A stretch of 64,000 nt of DNA from Toxonevra muliebris (GCA_963691655.1 OY829326.1:81089235-81153234), one strand, 5' to 3'; positions 32,870 through 45,198 are shown, counted from the stretch's first letter. Translations and numbers: made by a program. Notes: generated by a model not told the origin, from the sequence alone.

Positions 32870-35800
32870 CGCCGAAAACTGAAGAGAACCGATTTTCAAC
32901 CGTATCAGCCAGGTCAAAATTGGCATGGATGGATGCGCTAATTAAGCTTTTTATATCGTTATCAAAACGCCAAAACTAAAATTATTAAAAAACATACAGT
33001 TTGGCTGGCGAAACCTTCCTTTCCCAAGGAGACCCTAGAGCTCATTTATATGAGCAGCCCGAATCTTCCAACAACTGATTGGAAGGTCGTCAGGTTTAAG
33101 GAGGTCAATGAAGAGCATCCCTGGAAAGGCTTGAAGGCACGGTCATTGGTCTGATGGAGGGCATCGCCCTCGTCCAGGATCCCTGAGTGGATGGAGATAG
33201 GGTTTGTGGGCTGGATTTGAAAACGCATAAGCTGTTATAAGTAAGAGGCGCAGTTAAATCCAGATCTTGTATTATTATTTATAATGCATACCACGCTTAC
33301 ATATATTATATTTAATTTCAGCGACAAAGAAACACTATCGGTAGCGGTGAAGACACAGGGATCGCCCATCTAGCTGGTCTCTAGTTACCTGGCACTTGAC
33401 CATCTCGGGCCACCGCCACACGATACCATGCCAAGAGCGATCTCCGATGCTGCTAAACGCAAAGCCATCATCGTTACCCGAGCTGACGCCAATGCTCATA
33501 ACACAATGTGGGGAAGCTCCATCATCAATGATTGGGGTGAGTCATTTTTCAATTATATTTTTAGGACTAACCTGGACATTTGCAACGTAGGCAATTTTAG
33601 ACATAACTCTTGTCAGAGAGCGAGCAGCTCACTTGTTAAATTCTGGAGAGTCTCAAAAGAACCCTTCTTCTCTAATCAGCACTATATTGAGTTTCGCCTG
33701 GATGTTCAAACCCCCAGTGAAACTCCGTTTATAAACAAATGGTAAACTGATTGGGTAAAGTTTCAAGCTCCCCTTTTGAAAAGATTTCTAATTGTTAACC
33801 CTCCCATCTCCACATCTAGAGATCAACTTGATGACGTGGTAAAAACAATTACCAATGCCTGTAACAGGGCTTCCAGTGCTTCATGTCCTATAGTAAAATT
33901 CAGGGGCAAAGCCTCCATGGTGGTCTGACGAGATAATTCACATCAGAAAGTAGTGTAGAAGACAGTTCAATCAAGCGAAAAGGAGCAATGAATGGCTCCT
34001 TTATAAAGAACAAATTTTCAACAAACTAATTAGAAAAGCAAACGACTGTCTTGAAAGCGATACGGCAACAATGATGAGGGTGTCTCCAAAGCAAGTCGTT
34101 TGAATAAAATCGTAGCTTCCAGTCCGTCACCTCCTGGTTATATCCTAATGCCAAATGGAGAATGGAACATGTCGAGTCTCCAGACGCTTGAACTTCTCGT
34201 CGACACACACTTTCCTGGATGTTCGCAAACGGGTATCAGTGAATCGGCGATAACACACCCAAACAACTCACTCGCTCATAAAATCCTTAGTATGTGGATA
34301 CATTCATCAGGCATGACATAAATCTCAGCATGCTTACACCAAGGGCAAGTCAGTAGAAACTGCCCTTCATTCTCTAGTTTATGGTATCGAAAAGACTTTG
34401 AATCTAACAGAGTTTACTTTAGTCGCTTTCCTCGATATAGAAGGAGCTTTTAATATTGTACTGCCAGTGCTATGACGGCATCCTTAGGTAAACTAGGTTT
34501 AGATAAAGCTATAATAAACTTTGTTGCGATTTTTCTCTCGAAGAAGGTGATAAACTCTACACTGGTAAGCTCATTCGTAAGTAGGACGGTAGCAAGAAGT
34601 ACATCTCAGATAGGGGTCTAGAAGCACTGTAGTTGCGTATGCAGATGATTTAGCTTTAACAGCTTTTTGTAAATTTTCAAAAACTCTCCCCGACGTTTAA
34701 AATAACGCTTTCAAATCGTGACCAAATGGTCACGGGGGTAAACCCGGACTGCTCCTATTTACTAATAAGCATATAATCCCCACCTTAAATACTTTGATTC
34801 TTAATGGAGTTGCTGTAAGAATAGACCAATTCTATTTTATGGTGCAATGGATTGGTGAACAACTTTTCAAAATAAGTCTACAAAAAAGTATTGGGCAAGG
34901 TTCAAGAACGGCATCATTGTTGTTGCCTTAAGAATATGAATACCATTCTCTACTTAACTCCTGTTGACCTCTTTGGGAAACAGATCGCGACTAACTCGTC
35001 TATCAGGCTAAATTCAGTCAGTCCCTAGTCTGAACCGTTTATAGGTCATTCCAAAGTTCTTTCGGAACTCACCGCTTTATCTAAGAACATTGACTACACC
35101 CTCCCCATACCCTTCTTCGACAACCACTTTATCACTTGCATTCCTTCGAGAGAGGATATGATTAAGAGTCAATCCTAGCAGAAGGATGCGTTGTGTATTT
35201 ACACCGACGGATCAAAACTGGATGGAAAGGTAGGGAGAGGGGTTTTCTCCGAGAAATTGGGGTTAAGCCTATCCTTTTGTTTGCCTGACTACTGCAGCGT
35301 CTTCCAAGCATGGTTGCCACTTTGCTTATTTGTAAGCAAATTCGCTTACTTTTTTTACGGTTGTGCACACGTGTACTTTTTGCTTAATTTGTTTATTTTT
35401 GGCATGGTATACTGGCATAATTTTTTTTACTTACTTTATTCTTATACCTTTTTATACTGCTGGTCAGCTTTATATTTGGAGTACCAATTATTTAGGAAAA
35501 AAATTATTTTCAGACTTTTATTCTTTTATATTTTAAAAATTCTTCGGTCTTCGGCTTCGGCCGAAGATTAGAGGAATGGCCGAAGTTCGGCTTCGGCTAC
35601 GGCCAAAAAAATCACCTTCGGCCGGACACTAGACTGAACACACATGCAAGATCACCAAGCAGGTATGGCCAGAATATAACCCCCAACGCTCGATGAAGCT
35701 ATTCTTTCGTTAAAATGCACTTGTCACTGTACGGTAAGGTAGTAATAACTGGTCACTGCCTTATAGGCGTACACGCCTCTAGATTGGGTGCACCCTCAAA

Positions 35801-36060
35801 CGACTATTGAAGAAGTTGTAAAGATAAAGAAGAGGAGGAATCCATTTCTCACTACTTATGCTTCTGCCCAGCCTTAGCTCTGTAGGAAAATATTTTCTAG
35901 ACGACTTGTTCGATTTGGGTCAACAGACCCCCTAGCTACTTAAATATGTAACAGTCTAATTGGTTCGACTAATTTCAAATTCTATTCTAATGGGGTGGAT
36001 GGACACCCACGTGGTCTAAGTGTGTCCTGGTGGACAGCCACATAACCTAACTAAGCTGAT
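32870..36060 (+). mobile_element. LOA/R1/I-type LINE, decayed
   Basis: In order on the plus strand: end of a gag-like ORF1 (KETLELIYMSSPNLPTTDWK, 33015-33170), endonuclease (DANAHNTMWGSSIINDWGES, 33485), reverse transcriptase (TKGKSVETALHSL and AFLDIEGAFN near 34340-34460, YADD at 34638-34649), RNase H start (CIYTDGSKLDGKVG, 35190), an inserted stretch at about 35310-35630, and a C-terminal Cys/His knuckle region near 35830-35890. The 3' tail ends GTCTAAGTGTGTCC...CATAACCTAACTAA at 36015-36057. Many stops and shifts. RNase H excludes the simplest jockey type; the clade is not resolved. Confidence 0.78.
35310..35630. other. Insertion within the LINE RNase H, CCGAAG-rich end
   Basis: The LINE frame breaks after VFQA and about 320 bp of unrelated sequence follows: an AT-rich part, then repeated CTTCGG/CCGAAG and CGGCC motifs (35540-35625). 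Host LINE sequence resumes near 35635. The family is unknown and no target duplication was recognised. Confidence 0.45.
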
Positions 36061-37117
36061 TTCATTGATACATAGTTTTGAGTTTTGAGATATTCATAAA
36101 ACAGATAACTGGCAAGTTTGACGTATTGACGTATTGACGTAGTATCAATACATTCTATATCTTTAAACGACTGGAAGCATAAAATTTCTTTTTGTCCCCA
36201 TTTCCGATTAAAATATTAATGAAATTGCATGGATTATCAATTGCTGCTTCATTACGTCGATATTGAGCAAAGTGTGGGTGATTTCACTTATGGTAACCCA
36301 TCAACCAACACATATGCCATTAAAGCGGTTTGAATTGTTGATGTCAGGCTTTCCGTTGTCTTCTTGCTGAAGTAAAGCTAGTCGTATACGGCAACTTTTT
36401 GTCGTATGATTCATATGTTTATTTTATTGTCTTTATCATCGTTATTGTCGCGATTTATAGCTATCCATTATTTCGATAGGCCAACAATCTGAAGAAGTAC
36501 AAGAAGCAATAAACAAAGACTGCAGAACACTTTCGATTATCAAACAAACGGAAATCTTAGTGAATTAATACAAATAGAATTTTGTGGATCAACGGCCAGC
36601 ATGAAGAATACTCAACGCTTTTTACGACTCGCTTTTAACTCTTCTAAACTAATCTTCTACAACCCTCCTTGACTGCCGCAAATTCTTTCCCGGTATTCGC
36701 CAGAATGACATAGTTTCTCCCGAAGGTTGGAACTCCGCGATTAAATAGGATTTCTCCGAGAATCGTGGAAGAATCTTCCAGGGTCGAAAATGCTGGCTGG
36801 GTTTACTCACAGATTGTGTCTTTAGTGAACTTTCCTCATACCGCCCCTAAAGATATTATCACACCAATAAACGAAATAAATTTTTTGTATATTTCCACTT
36901 TAAATTATTATTATATTTCATATAAGGCAAATTGCTATTTAAATGTAGGAGTAATTGTGGAAAAATTCATTGTGTCATTTCGTTTCGTTTCTCAGTTCTC
37001 AAATTTGTATAAATACATGAATAATAAATAAATAACAGTAAGACAACACCAAATAATAACTATTAAAACTAAAATATTGTAATTACTAAATGTACGTCGG
37101 TTTCTGTAACGCCTCCA
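36061..37117. other. Region 3' of the phospholipase gene
   Basis: Includes a short ACGTATTG triple repeat near 36121. No clear reverse-strand poly(A) signal was found close to the stop. Confidence 0.4.
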
Positions 37118-38372
37118 CTACATATCATTTGGCTCCTTCCATCCGTATTTCTGTTTCTTTCCCCCCTTGTGGTACTTATCACCATTTCCGTTTTTGTTGT
37201 AGTTATAATTTCGATCCTCTTTCGTTGACTTGAGTGGTGGGCAGTAACACGTACGTTTCTGCGAGTCCAGATACGATTTACAGCCGAGCGTTATGGTTCC
37301 TGTGAATAGCATTTTCGCAGCTGCTTTACAACCTTTCGTCATCAAATCACTGGCAATAGATTTCTCATAGCTGTCGCAATATTTGTAGAGGCATCGCTTG
37401 AAGTCAAGATCACACAATTCTTTGTCACTGTTGCAGGTGTCGTAGCAAATGTCGTGAGCATTGCAACATGTCTCCATTTCCTTTGCCGGCAAGTAATCGG
37501 TGCTAATGCGAAGACCCAGTGAACCGCAGCCATCAGCAATTGGCGTGTAGAGTTTATTTTGAACAGGTCGAACTTCTGTAAATGAAAAAAAAGAAAAGTT
37601 TAACAAATAATTTCAAATTTGTGCCAAACAGAAGAAAACGTAGTGCCGCCATCTGTTGCTATACATTGGAAGCACTAAAGCTTTTTCATTCGCTTTTTTT
37701 AAATAAGCACGCACAACTTGTTGTGTCTATTAGCAGATAAATGAGATGAAAGATTGCAAACAGATGACGAAATAGTGTTTAGTACACGTCACTAGCAAAC
37801 ATAAATAGACTTGGAAAAGGTGTGCTGGAAATGAAAAGGGAAAAGCTTTTTATTGTTGATTGATTCCATAAACAAACCACAGCTGTTTACTGTCAAATGC
37901 AGCAAAACAAAACATTATTGCTATTTAGAACCAAAAAAGAAAAAAAAATGCGGGATGATATAGCGCCAAGCAAACACACCGAACTATATCTCACAAATAC
38001 CACAGCTCACTCAATATTTGCCCGGCTGAACATTGCATTTACTAACAACATACACATTTTACGTAATTTGTCTTGCATCTGATGAAATTTTTACAACTTC
38101 CGTTGATGATTGCGTGCAAATACAAGTGGGCAATACTCACCAGGACCACCGCCAATGCTGGGACATTTGAAAACACAATTTTCCTCCACAGCCGCATCGA
38201 AAACTTCGTGAACTGTGCGAAACTTTTTCGCTACCGTAATAAGATTCTTAAACACGTCACCGAAAATTGCTTCAGCTGCAATTATTGCATCTCGTAAATG
38301 TGCAATCGTACTGGATCCATAGCCGGAATATGCGTAGGTGAGAAATGTAAGCGCGTATATCGCGATTTTCAT
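37118..38372 (-). CDS. Secreted phospholipase A2, group XII-like, two exons
   Basis: Predicted calcium-dependent secretory phospholipase A2, which cleaves the sn-2 ester of phospholipids. Exon 1 is 38372-38141 (donor CCTG|GTGAGT), the intron is 38140-37576, and exon 2 is 37575-37118 (acceptor TTTACAG). The split codon G|AA restores one frame of 229 residues. Residues 1-20 are a signal peptide. GCGS at 93-96 is the calcium-loop region typical of group XII. CCNAHDICYDTC at 114-125 holds the catalytic His118-Asp119 pair, followed by the Cys-rich helix (CDLDFKRC) and later LGCKSYLDSQ. This order and spacing match group XII rather than bee-venom type III. The C-terminal 35 residues are Lys/Asn/Gly-rich and low complexity. 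An in-frame upstream ATG (38387 or 38417) is possible, but 38372 puts the signal sequence first. No disabling change was seen. The gene is intact and isolated, flanked by repeats. The family assignment is confident; physiological substrate is unknown. Confidence 0.88.
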
Positions 38373-38615
38373 ATACGAAACTTGCATTCTAGTGCAAGTT
38401 TTGAAAATGTTTACCACTTTAATGAAAAATTTTTGTGTTTTAGATTTTCTTTTTTGTTACTTATGCGAAGAGTTTTCTATTTGATGGCGTTTGATGTAAA
38501 CATCAAAATTATACTACAAAATAATTTTCCGACAGAGCAGAGTTGCTTTTTGATGCTATGGAAAAGCTCACTTACTAGCAATGCTTCTCAAACTGTGAAC
38601 TTCGTATTTCTTTAA

Positions 38616-38728
38616 CCCATTAATTGATAATGGTGCGAAAGCGCGCAATTTTTAATCTATAAAAATAACACTTAGTCAATAAAAATTACACTTTTAGTCT
38701 ATTTTTCGCACCATTGTCAATTAATGGG
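38616..38728. mobile_element. 113-bp hairpin MITE with TTAA
   Basis: Flanked by TTAA (38612-38615 and 38729-38732). Ends CCCATTAATTGATAATGGTG then CGAAA and, inverted, CCCATTAATTGACAATGGTG then CGAAA: one mismatch in about 25 bp. It lies just upstream of the phospholipase gene (about 240 bp from its ATG). Confidence 0.85.
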
Positions 38729-39327
38729 TTAAAAAAGTGTACAAAATTATCATGTAAAATGATGAAAATTTAATTTTTTCATACTCAATGTTGTTGTATA
38801 TGTAATATTCACTTTTATGTGGCATAAATAAGGTGTTTAAGAAATTGCGGCTTTCTGATGCTACACTATATTCTGGTAGATTAAGGAAAATAAAAAATGT
38901 TCACCTGCACAAAATCGATATCACGTATGGTTTACGAGAATTTTTGTCTTCAATGAATATTTTTCTACAGAGACAGGATTAGAAGTTGACTTTTTATTTT
39001 TACCCAGAATACTTAAAATAAGTAAAAAAATATTGAATTATTTAACTGGGGAATAATTTAATCACCAATAGTATTTTTCTCGGCACTTAGTACCACAATC
39101 CAATTGGTCATTTGAAGTGAGCAATGCGTTTATGTCAGGCGTTGCACAGTGGAGCGTTTCATACAAGCTAGACGTGATAAACTTTCTTAACTACGCAAAT
39201 CATTCTTTTAGTCCTATCTGACACAAATATATACAATTATGGCTATTTTAACCATTAACCACGCCCATTTTCCCCATATTGCGTAAATTATATACATATA
39301 GATAGACAAAACGGTAAAACAATTTTT

Positions 39328-39601
39328 GAAATCAGATGATATCTACTGAACCCGCATGGGTCTTAAAAATTCCGAAAATTTGTCCATAACTTTTGTTTTT
39401 TATAAATTGTTTCAATGTTCATATCTTTTTTATTACTCCTAATAAGAGAGAAACCAAATGTAAGAATAATTTTTCTAAGTCGTTTATGTTCAATGATCCC
39501 GCAAGAGAATCAAAGTCATAGATTTGAAAAATCAAAAATTATGGACGAAAATTTCGGATTTTTCAAAACACATGCGGGGCCAGTAGATATTATTTGATTT
39601 C
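39328..39601. repeat. Foldback element, arms of about 70 bp
   Basis: The left arm (AAATCAGATGATATCTACTG, CCGCATG, AAATTCCGAAAATTTGTCC) is repeated inverted at about 39535-39601 (TATGGACGAAAATTTCGGA, CATGCGGGGCCAGTAGATAT). About 75 to 80 percent identity by eye. Confidence 0.7.
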
Positions 39602-39734
39602 CGAAACTGTTCTACTCTTGAGTTCATCTATATAAGTAAACAGACAACTTAAGTTTCCTGCATAGAGTTGGGTTACCAACTACATCTGAAAAAACATAGA
39701 GGAGTACATTTAATAAAACATATAATTTTGTATA

Positions 39735-40560
39735 CACTGTGCAACAATTTCCGGGTAATTGTTTGGGTAGTGAGAAATTCCAGTTTAGGATGAAAGTACT
39801 CGACTAGTAGAGTAAAATCTACAAAGGGCTTGACGTTTCCGGATTGCTGGTTTTTTATGGTCTTTATGATTTTGAATTATTCAGTCTTACGCCCACCTAA
39901 ACTAATGAAAGTTTGTTGTTTTATTCTTCACCAAAATTGGAGCCAAGGCATAGATGAACAACTTTTGTCAAGACATCAATCCAAAAAAATCAGGTTTGAG
40001 TTTTCTTATAGAATCGAATGGTAAAAAAGTGTAATTTTTCACATTTTTCAAAATTGCTGTCTACAAACTCGTAATTAACTAAAAATTTCTGGCTATAAAT
40101 AACTAAAAAGTTAATTCTATAAAAATGAAGACTATTTTAGAGCACTGAAACATGATTCGATTTTGCACTATACTAGGACCACTCATAACTTTTAACAAAA
40201 AACATTTTCTCCAAAGGCAGTATAATAGTTTTCTCAACGTTTTTTTTTATCGGTCATTTATCGAAAAAGGGGGCTTAAACCCCATTTTCAAGAGGAAAGG
40301 TAGGAGGTGGAAGAAAAGTATATACACAAAAATTGTTTATATCCTTATGCTTAACAACTTTGCTTCAGACATCAAATTTGTATCTGTTGAAATAAAGAAA
40401 TTTCTTAATAGCCCCTGTTGACCCCATTTACTGATTTCAGGTTCATATAATGGGAGAACTAGATGTGATGGAGAAAAACCGAGTATGCAGTCGTGACCAC
40501 CGACCAAATTACTAGAAAGCCTTTGGAAAACCTAGCTCCTACAATTTTTGTTGCACTGTG
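39735..40560. mobile_element. Candidate TIR element, CACTGTGCAACAA ends
   Basis: CACTGTGCAACAATTT follows TA at 39733; the inverse end is TTTTTGTTGCACTGTG at 40545-40560. Its right half (40150-40560) is a dispersed repeat found inverted at 60617-61035. No transposase. The left end could instead pair with a similar end at 42599, so the limits are tentative. Confidence 0.45.
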
Positions 40561-41050
40561 TTATCAGTGTAAGTCGTAATATTTCGGTACATAGTTTTTT
40601 CGGGAAAATAGAAAAAAATGGATGCGTGCAAGGCACGCAAGATATTTGATGTGTTAAACCAACTGAATGCCATATACATAAACTCACATATGTATAGCCA
40701 TTTATAGGGATTTGATTTATAATCTATATGCTTAGGTAAATAATTCAAATTAAAATAATTATTTTATAAACTTAAAAATTTATTAGATATCACTATAAAT
40801 TGTAAATGGTCTTTCGTTATTGCAAATTTTTATTCCATATCGCATTTGTTGTTGTGATAGCAGAAATATTTTGCATTTGCACCAAATCGTGAATAGGGCT
40901 GATATATTGTAGTTGCGTTATTTTGCTTTTACTCAATGCATCGGGCACGATATGCTAGCATATACGCAGCTGAAATTGCATATTTTTCCGCGCTTTAAGT
41001 TTTTCTTCTTGTCGATTTGAAATTTTATTAGACGTAAAAATTTTACTTAA

Positions 41051-41126
41051 CGTCGCCTTAGAATTGATTTGGCGTATAGGTATATGAATTTGTACACACA
41101 TACTCCAAATCAATTCTCAAGCGACG
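41051..41126. repeat. 76-bp hairpin with 22-bp arms
   Basis: CGTCGCCTTAGAATTGATTT with GG (41051-41072) is inverted at 41105-41126 (CCAAATCAATTCTCAAGCGA with CG) with two mismatches and a 32-bp loop. It may be a tiny MITE or a small-RNA precursor; sequence alone cannot decide. Confidence 0.6.
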
Positions 41127-41990
41127 ATAAGTGCTTTCCGCATTTAACTTTAGAAAGGCAACAGGGGTGACCAGTCACCCCACTACTTTTTAAGAGCACC
41201 GCAAAGAGATTTGCCTTAACTACATTCAATAAAAATAAGAAACAATGTATTTTTATTAAAGTAAATAAGTGATTTTATAATAAATAAGGTAAATGCACAA
41301 AGCAAAGTTTTTATAATGCCGTGGTTTGTATGTGAGTAAATTTATCGAAACATCAACAAACAAACTCCGCTCGTAGTTTAATTTCTCCCTCTCTTCTTCT
41401 CTTTGTTGTTTAGAGTAGCACAGTCATGCCGCGCACTAGTGTGAACGAGAGGGGAACTGGACGTTACAGTTATCTTACATCTTACGATACAGTTATTGTT
41501 ACATTTTACACATTTTAAATTTTGCCCATACCGTGAGCTAAAATGTTTACACATCAAAAGTGCCGTGCAAATTTGTGCGAAGCCAAACCTCTTCGGATTA
41601 TGAAAGTAGATATTACACCTATTTCAAAAATATTAATTTCATGCCGTTACAAAAATATACTCATATTTAGATTTTCTGAAATATTTACAGTACATTAATT
41701 TTTTAAGTAATGAAAAACCTTAAAACTTAAAAATTTATTACAACAACATTATAAAAGATACTTTGATAATTTTTATTTTATTTTGAAATACATAGCTGGA
41801 CAAATTTTTGACATTTTATTCAGAACTCTATGTAAGTCAAAACTGAAAAATTTTCTTTTTTTTCTAATTGCATTCATTGAAAGTCGACTTTGAATTTATC
41901 ACGTCTAAATCGATCAAACGCACCACTGTGCGTTCTGAGCGCGGCGCAATGCCTGTTGCGAAATGACAGCGTCACTTCTGCATTTCAATT

Positions 41991-42029
41991 GATATAAGTG
42001 CTTAGTTTAAGATATAAGTGCTTAGTTTT
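41991..42029 (+). repeat. Tandem duplication of GATATAAGTGCTTAGTTTA
   Basis: Two adjacent copies of a 20-bp unit (GATATAAGTGCTTAGTTTAA). Confidence 0.8.
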
Positions 42030-42060
42030 ATTAACCTTTTAATGCTTATTTTTGTGATGT

Positions 42061-42599
42061 AAATAATAATACAATATTTTTAGTTTAGAAAATACTTTTA
42101 AAGACAAATTTGTTCACTGAGTATCTGAGGTGAAAATTTAAAACATTTTTAGTTTAGTGATTATTTTTTCTAAAATCAAGTTACAGATTTTTGTTGTTCG
42201 GTGACCTATGGTAGAATTTTATGGGCAACATATTTCTAGAACACATTAACCCTCTATAAATCCTTTTAATGGGTCAAAAAAGTGACTTTTCCAAAATGGG
42301 CAGAAAAGACTCATAAGGAAGAAAGATAATGGGTTAACACATTCTAAAAAAATTTTCTACGGAAAATTATAACATGTTTGCTGAACATACAAACACTTTC
42401 AGATGCAAACTTAACAAGTTCGGTTATGGTTTATTATAGTTATATGATAGAAACGGGCAAACTGTAGGCCCGCATAAAACCAAAACTCGACTTAATTTTA
42501 CAAAACCCTCTAGGAATTTTGTTACTGTATATGCATACTTTCAACCTATGCAATCGGATCTCTGTCCGGATTCCATGACTTTTAATTTGTTGCACAGTG
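42061..42599 (+). repeat. Dispersed direct repeat, copy 1
   Basis: Matches 53218-53930 in the same orientation: AATATTTTTAGTTTAGAAAA, CTTTTAAAGA, TTTGTTCACTG, CAGATTTTTGTTGTTC, TTAACCCTCTAT, TATGGTTTATTATA, GGGCAAACT.TAGGCC. Both copies end at a TTGTTGCACAGTG terminus. Inside is a small TTAACCC...GGGTTAAC segment (42247-42336). The element class is not established. Confidence 0.7.
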
Positions 42600-43904
42600 T
42601 AATTAATTTATATTAAAAGGTATGCCTAATAAGCCTACAATGGTGCATGACAAAAATATGTTCACAGTTCTGTAAGCTGTTAAAAATTATATTTTGTTTG
42701 TCTCTTAAAATAGAACGCATTGTGTGAGGATTATAATATTATGTATATGCAAGTTATTTGATATTGATAATAATATTGCCAAATTTAAATGCATTCCAAT
42801 GCAATTGTAAATTAATCGTATTGTGACACATATTTCTCTCTGACAATTCAATTTCCTTTGATTTGTAGGAAGAAAAAGGTTTTTTCTACAACAAAACTTT
42901 CAACATCAAAAAAGTATGCCCCAATTTTCACACTGCAGTTTTCCTCAGAGACTGAAAATATTGGTCAGCCTTGCTTTTTTTTTTAAATTTTTTAATTTAT
43001 GAAAGTTTGGCAATAGGAGAAGTGGTAGCGATTCTAGGTATCGTATAAATTGTTCGCTACTTTTAAATTTGAGCACTCAGCTTTTTGCCAGAATGCAATT
43101 GCTCAAAGAGGAATAAAAGTATTGAGGGTACCAGAATGCGACCAATGATTACACAGCAACACACAAACAAAAGTTTAGACCCAGAAACTAGACCTACCCA
43201 CAGTATACAGTATGCCAGTTAGCAGAAAGTATTCTGAAATATTCTGAGGTATTCTGAGATTTGACAATTATGATATGCATTCGCTCAATAAATTTTGACA
43301 AATAATTTTGTTAGTGATTTTTTCACAAATTAGTTTTGTTTGTTTTTTTTTCTGAAATAAAAGCTCTCAAAATATTTTTTAGAGTGTGGTTCAATAAAGT
43401 ATTTAGGGGAAAGGTATGCAGGTTGAGACGAGTTTTGTTTTTATGTCCAAAATTTTGTACTACAAAAAATATCACAGAAAGCTATATACCGTTGCAAACG
43501 TAATGTATTTGGCTACACCATTAGCTACAGAAAGTAGTTGCATTGCTTGAAAAATGAAAAAGTTATGGCCAATTTTCCGAACATGTGTTTTTGGCAAAAA
43601 AAAATATTGACATGCAGGTTGAAATTGAGAAAATGATAGAAATTGAGAAAATGATGGAACAAAAAAAATTATAACGATGAATTTCAAAGTATTATTGCTT
43701 ATTTATTGATCATAAAGGCCTCAGCGATAAAAAAAAGATAAGAAATTTCATTAATTTTTGTCAGAAAGATCGGCATCAGAGTCGCAATTTCGGCACGTGA
43801 AATAACTTGGCGTTATGTTGGCACACTTTAATGTTGGCATTCCACGGTATTCGTGCTAGTTAGTCTTAATGTTGGTAATTTAAATTAAAAATTTAATTGA
43901 ATTA

Positions 43905-45198
43905 TTGGGAGTATGAATGTATAAACTCGTATTTTTTTCGTAATTTGGACATTTATTGTGAAAAAGTGATTATAAATTTATTCTTTAAAGTATTGCCCAT
44001 CGTTAGCCACAACCTTTTCCCATCTTTCTGGTAGCAAACGGATTCCGCGTCGAAAGAACTCCTCATCTTTTGAGGCTATCCACGAATCGACCCATTTTTT
44101 GAGTTCTTCGAAAGAACGGAAGTGCTGTTCAGCCAGGCCATGTGTCATCGATCGGAACAAGTGGTAATCAGAAGAAGCAATGTCTGGAGAATACGGCGGG
44201 TGGGGTAGCACTTCCCATTTCAACATTTCCAAGTATGTTTTTACTTGCCTTGCAACATGCGGCCGAGCATTGTCGTGCTGAAGAATAACTTCGTCGTGTC
44301 TATTCTCATATTCTGGCCTCTTATCCTTTAATGCTCGGCTCAAACGCATCAATTGTAGTCGGTAGCGGTCGCCAGTGATCGTTTCATTCGGTTTCAACAG
44401 CTCATAATATGTACACGACACCTTTCATATCCCACCAAATACACAGCATGAGCCTGGGTCCATGGATGTTCGGCTTTGCCGTTGATGTTGATGCATGTCC
44501 GGGCGGTCCCCATGATTTTTTACGCTTTGGGTTATCGTAACGTATCCACTTTTCATCGCCAGTCACAATACGATGCAGAAAACCTTTTCTTTTCTGTCGT
44601 TCAATCAGCAGTGCACATGTGAAAAATCGTCGTTCGACGTCTCTCGGCTTCAATTCGTACGGCACCCAATTTACTTGCTTTTGAATCATTCCCAATGCTT
44701 TTAATCGTTTAGAAATGGTTGATTGATCAACTCCTAAAGATTCTGCAAGTTCTTGTTGCGTTTGATATGAATCTTCTTTGAGTAATGCCTTCAATTCTTC
44801 ATCTTCGAACTTTTTCGGGCCGCCTGAATGAACGTTCCCTGTCTTCAACATCAAAATCACCACTTTTGAAACGGGCATACCACACCTGACACATTCTAAC
44901 GTCTATAGCATAGTCAGGATAAGCTTCAGTGAGTAAACGATGTGCTTCAGTTGCGTTTTTCTTTAAATGGAAGAAGCAAATTAAAACTTCTCGCAAATGT
45001 TGTTTTGTTGGCACGAAATTCGACATTTTCAGCTATAGTAAAACACATTTGTAAAATTATGAAAATTATTTGACAGATCAATTCTTATAGTATTTTTGGT
45101 GCTCTTCGAGATAGAATAGCTGTCAATGTCAAAAAAATGGCGCGTATGATAAATATGAAGTTAGTCACAATTACGAGTTTATACATTCATACTCCCAA
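43905..45198 (-). mobile_element. Mauritiana-type mariner element
   Basis: 1294 bp, close to the usual mariner length. 27-bp perfect terminal inverted repeats start TTGGGAGTATGAATGTATAA, and a TA target duplication lies on each side (43903-43904 and 45199-45200). It carries one transposase gene on the minus strand. The perfect ends and small number of coding lesions suggest a fairly recent copy. Confidence 0.95.
43978..45026 (-). pseudogene. Mariner transposase with two frameshifts
   Basis: Mauritiana-like mariner transposase, about 345 codons. It starts at ATG 45026 (MSNFVPTKQHLREVLICFF) and ends at 43978 (ANDGQYFKE). The N-terminal helix-turn-helix pair is present (FKSGDFDVED; later QELAESLGVDQSTISKRLK). 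The catalytic aspartates are all visible: TGDEKW, QHDNARPH and SSDYHLF (DD34D type). Two single-base shifts break the frame, one shortly after DFDVEDRE (about 44830) and one near the WWDMKGVV-YYELLKP junction (about 44415). The linker and other motifs are intact. Probably inactive. Confidence 0.92.

Noticed and set aside
39735..42599. One 2.87-kb TIR element with TA duplication
   Set aside because: The ends match, but a better partner for the left end lies at 40560, and the 42.06-42.6 kb part is a separate dispersed repeat. Kept only as an alternative.
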